Below, one piece after another: positions 1-5,126 of a stretch of DNA of 6,662 bases; the first letter of the stretch is position 1, and each line of letters begins with the position of its first letter. The notes below the pieces were generated by a model. That model did not search any database. It was not told where the DNA came from and saw nothing but the letters and a program-made list of their open reading frames with translations. The DNA is from Bacillota bacterium (lineage in GTDB: Bacteria > Bacillota > Clostridia > Christensenellales > QAND01), in NCBI GenBank assembly GCA_019415425.1, contig DXZF01000011.1:1-6662 (forward strand), given 5' to 3'. A program made the translations under genes and the position numbers.

Positions 1-584
1 GTATACATGCAAAGCGTTCTCCTGTGGGCAGTGTGCCCTATCCTGCACTGAAACCCCTAAAATCCCAGCGACCTCCTTAATAAGTGCCCCCGCGTCTCCT
101 GTCCATCGCCACTTTTCTCGTTCAATGTCAAAGGTGCGCGCATTTTCATGCGACGTCGTACATTGTGCATCTTCTCCATGCGCGCCAGCCACGGAACCCA
201 GCACACCTCCATTGGCCGATACGGCTAGCGCAGGCAACTTGCACGCCCATTGTGGCAAGGCGCCTCATATGGTCGATTTCCGCTTTGCCTGTTGGTTGGC
301 AACGCCAATCATGCTTTGACCCCGTTGCACGATGAGCACATCTGTATTTACTACATTATTTTATACAATATATCTTTCATAATTTAAAATCATTTATTAT
401 TTATATCTTTTGTATTTTTATATCTCATTTATTATTTTTTATACTCTTCTTCTTTTAACCCGCTCGTTTGTGCTAAACTTCACATTCTTTTTGTCTTGCA
501 AAAGCTTCCATCGTCATACTTTTTCATGGTAAACTATTTTTGTTTGTGACACCCATATGGCATACATGAAAAGGGGGATTTACA
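1..584. other. Gene-poor left flank with AT-rich segment
   Basis: No gene can be supported here. Positions 1-330 have mixed composition. On the minus strand one frame is open from a TGA at 265-267 to the left edge (88 codons), but it has no ATG and no well-placed ribosome binding site, and I do not recognise its translation. It could be the start of a gene lying to the left, or chance. Positions 340-475 are extremely AT-rich, with runs such as TTTATTATTTATATC. This suits a promoter or upstream-element region between divergent units, but I cannot fix a convincing -35/-10 pair. The transporter gene starts at the right end of the stretch. Confidence 0.4.
569..577 (+). promoter_or_regulatory. Ribosome binding site fixing the TTG start of the AbrB-family gene
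   Basis: The purine run AAAAGGGGG ends seven bases before the TTG at 585. The next in-frame methionine is at residue 30, inside the hydrophobic N-terminal region, so the TTG is the sensible start. Confidence 0.7.
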
Positions 585-1667
585 TTGCGTTTGCTGCTGT
601 TGCTGCTGACGATTGCCGTCGGCGTCCTGGGTGCATGGCTGGCATTGAAGCTGCGCCTTCCCGCTGCTTGCATGGTGGGCAGCATGTTCTTTGTCATCCT
701 GCTCAACGTCCTGACCCCCTATGCCTATTTCCCCTATGAGTTGCGGGTGTTTGCACAGATGCTCTCGGGCGCCGTCATTGGATTGGGCATCCAGAAAAAG
801 GATTTATACGAACTCAAACGCATGTTTTTCCCGGTGCTGATCATGCTGGTTTGCATGGTGATCCTCAACGTGCTCTTTGGCGCAGCCATCTATGCCACAA
901 GTGATCTGGACATCACGACGTCGCTGTTTGCCAGCGCGCCGGGCGGGATGACGGACATGGCCATCATCTCGGGCGACCTGGGCGCCAACCCCAGCTACGT
1001 GGCCATTTTGCAGCTCTTCCGCCTGATCTTTACGCTGGCGCTGTTGCCGCCGATCTTCGCCAAAATCATCGCCAAACGGCCCAAGGAGCCCGCTGAGGCA
1101 ATCGTGCGCGAGGAAGTGGCAGAGGCGTTGGCCGAGGAACCCGTCATGGCCAAGGGCGTTGCGCCCGGCAGGCCGTATGCACGCTGGCTGATCACTTCCC
1201 TGATCGCCCTTGCAGGTGGTTCTGTGCTGTATGTGCTGGATGTGCCGGCCGGTGCGATTCTGGGCGCGCTGATTGCTACGGTGCTCGCCAATTTGTTCTG
1301 GGGCCGTACGGCCATGCCCAAAAACACGCGCCGGTTCACACAGACGTTCGCGGGAATTTACATTGGCACCACGCTCACCTCGGAGTACGTCCGCACGCTG
1401 CCGCAGTTGTTTATCCCGGTGCTGATCATGGCGGTATGCGTATTCATGTGGTGTTTTTTGGTGGCGTTTGTCATTCACAAATTGACCAAACTTCCCTATG
1501 AAACGTGCATGCTCTCGTGCGCGCCGGGCGGATTGCAGGATATGTGCCTGTTGTCCGATGAGTTGGGCATGGATACGTCCAAGATCGCCGTGATGCAAAC
1601 TGCGCGCCTGGTGGGTTCCATCGCCTTCTTCCCCAGTATGCTCATCGTCGTACGCGAGTGGTTTTAG
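585..1667 (+). CDS. AbrB-family membrane protein (putative transporter)
   Basis: This 360-residue polytopic inner-membrane protein fits the AbrB family (Pfam AbrB, often mislabelled 'ammonia monooxygenase'). The family is unrelated to the DNA-binding AbrB of Bacillus, and its substrate is generally unknown. The two halves are homologous with a constant offset of 195 residues. FFPVLIMLVCM near 81-91 matches FIPVLIMAVCV near 276-286; SAPGGMTDM at 117-125 matches CAPGGLQDM at 312-320; Arg146 matches Arg341. Roughly ten hydrophobic segments are visible. They are split by a charged, Glu/Ala-rich linker at about 164-200 that is probably cytoplasmic. The length is normal for the family. It starts at TTG with AAAAGGGGG seven bases upstream. 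The gene stands alone and is followed by hairpins that look like terminators. The family call is firm; the transported molecule cannot be told from sequence. Confidence 0.88.
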   Translation: MRLLLLLLTIAVGVLGAWLALKLRLPAACMVGSMFFVILLNVLTPYAYFPYELRVFAQMLSGAVIGLGIQKKDLYELKRMFFPVLIMLVCMVILNVLFGAAIYATSDLDITTSLFASAPGGMTDMAIISGDLGANPSYVAILQLFRLIFTLALLPPIFAKIIAKRPKEPAEAIVREEVAEALAEEPVMAKGVAPGRPYARWLITSLIALAGGSVLYVLDVPAGAILGALIATVLANLFWGRTAMPKNTRRFTQTFAGIYIGTTLTSEYVRTLPQLFIPVLIMAVCVFMWCFLVAFVIHKLTKLPYETCMLSCAPGGLQDMCLLSDELGMDTSKIAVMQTARLVGSIAFFPSMLIVVREWF

Positions 1668-1747
1668 CGTTTTCGCATTTGGTCTGAACCAGTGCGTTTT
1701 TTGCGGGCGGCACGCGTTTGACGCTCCCCCGTGCCTTAAAAACCAAC

Positions 1748-1788
1748 GGCCCCGCAGGGCAGATGCCCCGCGAGGCCTTGTATTTTCC
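1748..1788 (+). terminator. Probable Rho-independent terminator of the AbrB-family gene
   Basis: GGCCCCGC at 1748-1755 pairs with GCGAGGCC at 1770-1777 with one mismatch, around an inner GGGC-AGAT-GCCC hairpin. The T-rich tract TTGTATTTT follows. The strong GC stem fits a terminator for the gene ending at 1667; the T-tract is interrupted. Confidence 0.55.
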
Positions 1789-1855
1789 GCGCGCGTTTAT
1801 CTACAGTTTCGATAGTAATATAACCCCTTTTTGCAACTTTCTGTAACGTGCCGCA

Positions 1856-1882
1856 AAGTGCCTTTCTTAGGCGCTTTTTTGG
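1856..1882 (+). terminator. Rho-independent terminator, second hairpin
   Basis: AAGTGCCT at 1856-1863 pairs with AGGCGCTT at 1869-1876 (one G-T wobble) around a TTCTT loop, and the run continues as TTTTTT to 1880. Stem plus U-tract is the canonical form. It may back up the first terminator or end an unrecognised short transcript. Confidence 0.65.
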
Positions 1883-1970
1883 GTTTTCTATTTGTTAACT
1901 TTTCGCAACATATAGTGCCCCAACCCCCGAGTAGTGCCCCAAATGGTGCCCACAGATGGAGCGCATCATC

Positions 1971-2039
1971 ATGCGGGGCGAGGCCTTTATACTATGCGTA
2001 AAACAAAACTTATGAAATGAACGACCTCGCCCTCTGCAT
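1971..2039. repeat. Imperfect long inverted repeat
   Basis: GGGCGAGG at 1976-1983 is the perfect complement of CCTCGCCC at 2025-2032. An outer ATGC at 1971-1974 pairs with GCAT at 2036-2039. The 41-base loop is AT-rich. It could form a hairpin in a transcript or mark a vanished insertion. It ends only 12 bases before the -35 of the next promoter, so an operator role is also possible. Confidence 0.4.
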
Positions 2040-2051
2040 GGCATTCTATCA

Positions 2052-2080
2052 TTGATCTTTAATATCAAATGTGTTATAAT
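2052..2080 (+). promoter_or_regulatory. Vegetative (sigma-A type) promoter of the DUF4160 operon
   Basis: The -35 is TTGATC (2052-2057). A 17-base spacer leads to a perfect TATAAT -10 (2075-2080), preceded by TG at 2072-2073, giving an extended -10. Transcription would start near 2087. That leaves a very short leader before the ribosome binding site AAAGGAG and the ATG at 2104. Confidence 0.75.
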
Positions 2081-2103
2081 TTAAATGTAAAGGAGATGAG
2101 GTA

Positions 2104-2364
2104 ATGCCAACAATCTGCATGTTCCGTGGTATCAAAATTTTCATGAACTGGCGCGAGCATCAACCCCCACACTTTCACGCAACCTATGGCGGGGGTGAGG
2201 GGCTTATTTTGATCAATGATCTGGAAGTAATTGAAGGCGGACTTCCCAACAAGCAATTGAAAATGCTGCTGGGTTGGGCGGCCTTTCATCAGGAGGAGCT
2301 TTTAGAAAACTGGCAGCTTGCAGAAAACAACCAGGAATTGTTTGCAATCGAGCCGTTGCGGTAA
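2104..2364 (+). CDS. DUF4160 family protein
   Basis: This 86-residue cytoplasmic protein of the DUF4160 family has no established biochemical role that I know of. The family signature is visible: an N-terminal PTI-F-G-KIF strand, then the histidine cluster EHQPPHFHATY at residues 18-28 (His19, His23, His25), then the acidic segment NDLEVIEGGLP and a C-terminal helical part QLKMLLGWAAFHQEELLENW. The length is typical. A strong ribosome binding site (AAAGGAG, 2089-2095) precedes the ATG. It is the first gene of a three-gene operon with a DUF2442 protein and an HTH regulator. DUF4160 and DUF2442 genes recur side by side in bacteria, often on accessory DNA, which suggests that they work together. 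A toxin-antitoxin role is inference only. Confidence 0.85.
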   Translation: MPTICMFRGIKIFMNWREHQPPHFHATYGGGEGLILINDLEVIEGGLPNKQLKMLLGWAAFHQEELLENWQLAENNQELFAIEPLR

Positions 2365-2385
2365 TCTGTCGAACATCCACACGCA

Positions 2386-2393
2386 GGGGGAGG
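2386..2393 (+). promoter_or_regulatory. Ribosome binding site fixing the TTG start of the DUF2442 gene
   Basis: GGGGGAGG lies eight bases before TTG at 2402. An in-frame ATG at 2318 would overlap the DUF4160 gene by 47 bases and has no comparable site, so the TTG is preferred. Confidence 0.7.
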
Positions 2394-2401
2394 TACAAGG
2401 A

Positions 2402-2770
2402 TTGAAAAGAACCGTTGAAGAATATCTTGCCATGGGCTTTGACCGCCCCATGGCTGAATACTATGCCGCCGGAAAGAAAAAACTGGTGCATATCGTTGCC
2501 AATGACGATTTTACACTCACGCTCACCTTTGACAATGGAGAGACGCGGCTTTATGACATGTCTCCCGTCCTGAAACCGGGAACGGTATTTGAGCCATTTA
2601 TGCAGATTGAGAATTTTCGCCGCGCGTATGTGGATGATACGCATTGCATCGCATGGGATATCGACCCAAACATAGACAGTAATGTGGTATGGGGCAATAA
2701 AGTTGATATATGCCCTGATTCCTGCTATGTGGACAGCAAACCGGTTGAGGGAGGGAAAGCCGATGTCTGA
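2402..2770 (+). CDS. DUF2442 family protein
   Basis: This 122-residue protein starts at TTG. The DUF2442 domain spans about residues 28-113. The strands HIVANDDFTLTLTFDNGETRLYDM and the later FRRAYVDDTHCIAWDIDPNIDS, VDICPD and CYVDSK blocks follow the usual family order of a beta-rich N-terminal part followed by an 'I-W-x-D-D-I-pD-LY' type ending. About 27 extra N-terminal residues (EEYLAMGFDRPMAEYYAAG) look helical and amphipathic. The gene lies 37 bases after the DUF4160 stop and overlaps the next gene by eight bases, so the three are very likely co-transcribed, with the last two translationally coupled. The partner family suggests a complex with the DUF4160 protein; function is unknown. 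Confidence 0.83.
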   Translation: MKRTVEEYLAMGFDRPMAEYYAAGKKKLVHIVANDDFTLTLTFDNGETRLYDMSPVLKPGTVFEPFMQIENFRRAYVDDTHCIAWDIDPNIDSNVVWGNKVDICPDSCYVDSKPVEGGKADV

Positions 2771-3002
2771 TGCATGCGCCGTGATTATTGATTGCCTGGT
2801 TGAGCAGCGCCACAGCAGAGGGATGACACAGGCAGAACTTTCAAAGGCCGCAGGCATTGCGCAGCCTGCCCTTGCCCGGTTTGAAAGCAAGAGAGCCATG
2901 CCGCAGCTTGATACCCTGCTCAAAATCGCCTCTGCTCTTGGTTGTTCGCTGAAAGTCGTGCCGGCTTCTCAGGCCGGCCCGCGCACATGTTCTTTTGTTT
3001 AA
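2763..3002 (+). CDS. Small XRE/Cro-type HTH transcriptional regulator
   Basis: This 79-residue protein is almost entirely one XRE-family helix-turn-helix domain (about residues 7-66). It carries the characteristic string MTQAELSKAAGIAQPALARF followed by E41, P47 and LDTLLKIASALG. The architecture resembles HigA-like antitoxins and small autorepressors. The ATG at 2763 overlaps the DUF2442 stop by eight bases and has GAGGGAGGG (2747-2755) upstream. It probably represses its own operon promoter at 2052-2080, or could be the antitoxin-like member of the module; neither is shown by sequence. The last ten residues (SQAGPRTCSFV region) are not conserved HTH and overlie a GCCGGC inverted repeat at 2960-2978. 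Confidence 0.85.
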   Translation: MSDACAVIIDCLVEQRHSRGMTQAELSKAAGIAQPALARFESKRAMPQLDTLLKIASALGCSLKVVPASQAGPRTCSFV

Positions 3003-3109
3003 GCCGTAACTCTTTCCCTTTTTAGGGTGTCGGGATTGCAGGGAAAGCGCTGCGCCTCCCCGCTGCATACCCGTTGGCCCTGTCGTTGCCTTGCTTCCGG
3101 TTCCCGGAA
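3003..3109. other. Convergent intergenic region with a small hairpin
   Basis: The HTH regulator (+) and sigma factor (-) genes converge here. TTCCGG-TTC-CCGGAA at 3095-3109 is a perfect 6-base stem-loop directly after the sigma stop codon, without a T-tract. CCCT-TTTT-AGGG at 3018-3029 is a weak second one. Neither is a canonical terminator. Confidence 0.4.
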
Positions 3110-3859
3110 TCACTCCAATTCCAACAACTTAATAGCGGCCCACTCCGTAGCGCTGGTGCGGGTGTACTTGAATTGTTGCAGGCCCGTGCCCCGCAGGCCG
3201 TACGAGTAGCGTAGCTCATCCAGCCATGGCCGGATATGTTTTGTAGATTTGGGGCGGCGTAGTGCCTGCATCCCTCTGTTGTATACCGCCTGCGCTCTGT
3301 CCACAGGAATGCGCATCGCTTTTGCCGCCTGTGGTACGCTCTGCCCGCCGTAGTACCTCGCCCGGATGAGATCGGCCTGATCGCGTGGAATCTCCCCCAG
3401 CGCCCTTTCCAGCGCGTCATGCAGGTATTGCGCATCGATGCGCGCCTCGACCTGTTCCATGGCCGCGTATGCGCCTGCGTCCTCTATGGTATCTACCATG
3501 CTTACATCCTCTGCGCCCTGTAACGGCGCGTCAAGAGATATTGCATTGTGTATTGGCTCATGTGCCTGTTTGCTCGTACGCAGTCCCAAAAGGGCGTTTA
3601 CGCGGTTCTGTACAGCATAATTCAAATAGGCATTGAAGGGAAACGGCTTTGCGGGGTCGTATGCATGCGCCGCCTGCACCGTGGCAATATAGCCCTCCTG
3701 CTGCAAGTCCTCCAGCGTTACCCCTGTACTGGTGCATCGTTCCATCTTGCAGTTGTACTGCCTCCACACCAGCAGATACACCAACTTTTGCACGGCCTCC
3801 CACAACGGCGTGCAGCTTTCCCCGCGCTGCACGGCCAGCGCCATTTCTTCATTGGTCAC
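3110..3859 (-). CDS. Sigma-70 family RNA polymerase sigma factor, phage/mobile-element type
   Basis: This 249-residue protein has sigma region 2 at about residues 15-95, including the core-binding and -10-recognition stretch DLQQEGYIATVQAAHAYDP and the FNAYLNYAVQNRVNALL helix. A linker with ISLDAPL and MVDTIED follows (107-127). Region 4 lies at about 148-202 (LERALGEIPRDQADLI, YYGGQSVPQAAKAM, AQAVYNRGMQAL). Region 3 is lacking. The C-terminal 45 residues, with GLRGTGLQQFKYTRTSATE, resemble tails seen in regulators from Firmicutes phages and integrative elements. It starts at GTG with AGGAGGGG seven bases upstream. A TATTAT at 3880-3885 could be its -10, but no clear -35 is visible. It probably directs transcription of element genes, for example late or transfer genes outside the window. 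Confidence 0.85.
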   Translation of the reverse strand: MTNEEMALAVQRGESCTPLWEAVQKLVYLLVWRQYNCKMERCTSTGVTLEDLQQEGYIATVQAAHAYDPAKPFPFNAYLNYAVQNRVNALLGLRTSKQAHEPIHNAISLDAPLQGAEDVSMVDTIEDAGAYAAMEQVEARIDAQYLHDALERALGEIPRDQADLIRARYYGGQSVPQAAKAMRIPVDRAQAVYNRGMQALRRPKSTKHIRPWLDELRYSYGLRGTGLQQFKYTRTSATEWAAIKLLELE

Positions 3860-3866
3860 TGTTTTG

Positions 3867-3874
3867 CCCCTCCT
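3867..3874 (-). promoter_or_regulatory. Ribosome binding site fixing the GTG start of the sigma factor gene
   Basis: AGGAGGGG on the minus strand lies seven bases before GTG (3857-3859). A longer in-frame reading from the ATG at 3896-3898 would place this site inside the coding region and is less likely. Confidence 0.75.
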
Positions 3875-4153
3875 GTGATATAATACAGATAATGGCATGT
3901 ATTACCCGCAAGGGCGAGGGACAAAGGGCGGTGCATTGTAGGAGTGCACTGCCTTTCTTCGTTCTTTGATGGAACAAGTTTTGTTATCGACATGGGTTTT
4001 GTGTAACAGTAAATATTATGTTGTTTGTATCACCCAATCAATCGGTTTGTATGCTTTGCATACTATGCTACTTGCGATAATTTTATATTGTTTGCTCTCC
4101 AGCTTTTATATATATCCATCTTTTATATCTATCTATTCTTAATTAGTGGATCA

Positions 4154-4215
4154 TTTTGATCTGTTGCTTGGGTAAATTTTGATCTGTTGCCCAACAGATC
4201 AATTTGATCTGTTGC
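4154..4215. repeat. TTGATCTGTTG repeats, three direct and one inverted
   Basis: The word TTTGATCTGTTGC occurs at 4155-4167, 4178-4190 and 4203-4215. A fourth, inverted copy (CAACAGATCAA, 4192-4202) follows the second after two bases. This makes a perfect palindrome with 11-base arms (4179-4189 and 4192-4202). Start-to-start spacings of 23 and 25 bases are close to two helical turns, as at multi-site binding regions for a dimeric DNA-binding protein. Confidence 0.75.
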
Positions 4216-4224
4216 CCCCCCCCC
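4215..4224. repeat. Homopolymer run of ten C
   Basis: Ten consecutive C follow the third GATCTGTTG copy directly. Such a run is prone to slippage, so its length may vary between cells or be a sequencing artefact. Confidence 0.7.
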
Positions 4225-4226
4225 TT

Positions 4227-4271
4227 TGTGGTTCAAAAACAGGCCGAAAATGAACCACAGTATGAACCACA
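4227..4271. repeat. TGAACCACA repeats, two direct and one inverted
   Basis: TGAACCACA stands at 4251-4259 and 4263-4271, exactly 12 bases apart. Its complement TGTGGTTCA is at 4227-4235, giving an inverted pair around a 15-base gap. Confidence 0.7.
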
Positions 4272-4516
4272 CGACACACGAAAAGCCACGCGTAAGGGCG
4301 CTGTGGGACACAGTTTTGCATATTGACAGAACGGGACGGATATGATATTTTTTGAATAGAACCATATTGGTTGAGGCCGACCGGCAATTGGAGCCTAGTA
4401 CGTCTCATCCAAGCATTGGTTCTATTTTTATCTGGATCGATATAGAGTATTTCGCTGAAATTGATAATGTTTTGTGTATTATTGTTCCCGTATGCATTTA
4501 CAGGCTTTATTTCATC

Positions 4517-4550
4517 TTGCGGGACACATTGCGGGACAGGTTGCGGGACA
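4517..4550. repeat. TTGCGGGACA tandem repeat, three copies, 12-base period
   Basis: Identical ten-base cores start at 4517, 4529 and 4541, separated by two variable bases. Single GGGAC words at 4305-4309 and 4333-4337 may be outlying partial copies. Confidence 0.8.
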
Positions 4551-4568
4551 AAGCAAACCAATTCCCGC

Positions 4569-4604
4569 TTTGTGTATCAGTTTGTGTATCAGTTTGTGTA
4601 TCAA
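4569..4604. repeat. TTTGTGTATCAG tandem repeat, three copies, 12-base period
   Basis: Units start at 4569, 4581 and 4593. The first two are identical and the third differs in its last base. The array lies 18 bases after the TTGCGGGACA array. Confidence 0.85.
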
Positions 4605-4631
4605 AACTAACCAACAAACCATAGACGGCAA

Positions 4632-4721
4632 GGTGCCGTTTGTGGTGCCACATAAGGTGCCACATAAGGTGCCGTTTGTGGTGCCGTATAAGGTGCCGTT
4701 TGTGGTGCCGTATAAGGTGCA
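4632..4721. repeat. GGTGCC hexamer mosaic, seven 12-base units plus one decayed
   Basis: GGTGCC recurs every 12 bases at 4632, 4644, 4656, 4668, 4680, 4692 and 4704, with GGTGCA at 4716. The hexamers between them come from a small set: GTTTGT (three times), ACATAA (twice) and GTATAA (twice). The pattern is therefore a fixed hexamer alternating with a variable one, which points to growth by unequal recombination or slippage. The array ends 54 bases from the stop of the winged-helix gene. Confidence 0.88.
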
Positions 4722-4774
4722 TTCTCTGCACTGCATTCTTTTGCTGCCGTTTCTACTGCACGATTTGCAGTTGC

Positions 4775-5110
4775 CTATTTTATTAGGCGGTACATTGTCA
4801 CTCTTTCCTCAGATCGCTTTCCCGTTTTCTCGTTTGTGAAATGCGATTTCCACTCTTGAATAAGTCCAGCGCTGACCAACTCTTTTTTATGCCTTTTAAT
4901 TGTTGCTACAGACATACCTGCATCAGATGCCAAATCAGCATTTGACCGATAGAAACAGTCAGGGCTACCTTCTGTACCACTTGTATATCTGTGCTCCAAT
5001 TCATTTAGAACAACATACAACCATTTAGCCCCAACGGACAGCTTTTTATATTCTTCTCCGAAAATCTCGCGCCGTAGCTGCAAATAGTTCCCGTCTTTGT
5101 ATTTTGCCAC
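4775..5110 (-). CDS. Winged-helix protein resembling replication-initiator N-terminal domains
   Basis: This 111-residue basic protein starts at GTG. It has an N-terminal KYKDGNYLQLRREIF segment, a helix around LSVGAKWLYVVLNELEHRY (24-42), and a helix-turn-helix at about 53-84 (FYRSNADLASDAGMS, then ATIKRHKKELVSAGLI). A wing-like tail follows with KSHFTNEKTGKRSEERVTMYRL. The pattern of 'F-R-S-N-x-x-LA-x-D-x-G-x-S-x-x-T-I-x-R-x-K-x-x-L-x-x-x-G-LI' is seen in phage and plasmid replication or regulatory proteins of Firmicutes. It is the last gene of the minus-strand operon and is directly followed by repeat arrays that could be its binding sites. An initiator role is inference; it could instead be a regulator. 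A longer upstream in-frame reading is rejected because of the ribosome binding site at 5119-5126. Confidence 0.75.
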   Translation of the reverse strand: MAKYKDGNYLQLRREIFGEEYKKLSVGAKWLYVVLNELEHRYTSGTEGSPDCFYRSNADLASDAGMSVATIKRHKKELVSAGLIQEWKSHFTNEKTGKRSEERVTMYRLIK

Positions 5111-5118
5111 GTCTTGCG

Positions 5119-5126
5119 CCCCTCCT
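5119..5126 (-). promoter_or_regulatory. Ribosome binding site fixing the GTG start of the winged-helix gene
   Basis: AGGAGGGG on the minus strand lies eight bases before GTG (5108-5110). It overlaps the TAG stop of the upstream primase-like fragment (5125-5127), so translation of the two may be coupled. Confidence 0.75.

Larger units (their letters stand above)
1668..2103. other. Intergenic region between the transporter gene and the DUF4160 operon
   Basis: This 436-base stretch has no supported gene. It holds two terminator-like hairpins (1748-1788 and 1856-1880), short direct repeats of TAGTGCCCCAA at 1913-1923 and 1932-1942 with a related TGGTGCCCA at 1944-1952, an imperfect long inverted repeat (1971-2039) and the promoter of the next operon (2052-2080). 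Confidence 0.6.
3860..4774. other. Candidate origin/control region: AT-rich DNA followed by repeat arrays
   Basis: No gene in this 915-base gap is supported. From 3960 to 4150 it is AT-rich (for example TTTTATATATATCC near 4104-4117), with a GTATGC-TTT-GCATAC hairpin at 4049-4063. From 4154 to 4716 it carries at least five distinct short repeat families, listed separately, most with an exact 12-base period. AT-rich DNA beside iteron-like arrays, next to the gene of a winged-helix protein that resembles replication initiators, is the layout expected of an iteron-controlled replication origin. Regulatory, transfer-origin or recombination roles are possible alternatives. Confidence 0.45.

Noticed and set aside
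84..335. Plus-strand frames in the left flank
   Set aside because: No ribosome binding site, no recognisable family, and low-quality composition rich in Cys, His and Arg.
804..1598. Long minus-strand frame opposite the transporter gene (264 codons)
   Set aside because: It is antisense to a clear membrane protein, rich in His/Arg/Gln as expected of a GC-driven shadow, and has no recognisable domain.
2318..2401. Longer DUF2442 protein starting at ATG 2318
   Set aside because: It would overlap the DUF4160 gene deeply and lacks a ribosome binding site; TTG 2402 has a strong one.
4199..4561. Minus-strand frame of 120 codons with VPQ repeats
   Set aside because: It starts at TTG without a ribosome binding site, runs through the C10 tract and two repeat arrays, and the repeats explain why it is open.
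4632..4721. CRISPR array
   Set aside because: Units of 12 bases follow each other directly with no spacers of usual length, and no cas genes are present.
4507..4736. Two minus-strand tetrapeptide-repeat frames (TLYG/TTNG and HHKR types)
   Set aside because: All three phases of the array are open, so these are by-products of the repeat; no start signals are visible.
4607..4777. TAG or TGA recoding in this element
   Set aside because: TAA, TAG and TGA all end other genes in the window at sensible places, including within the same operon.
4474..4839. Plus-strand repeat-encoded frame (VPHKVPFVVPYK-like)
   Set aside because: No ribosome binding site; it is open only because a 12-base repeat has no stop in this phase, and it overlaps the end of the winged-helix gene.
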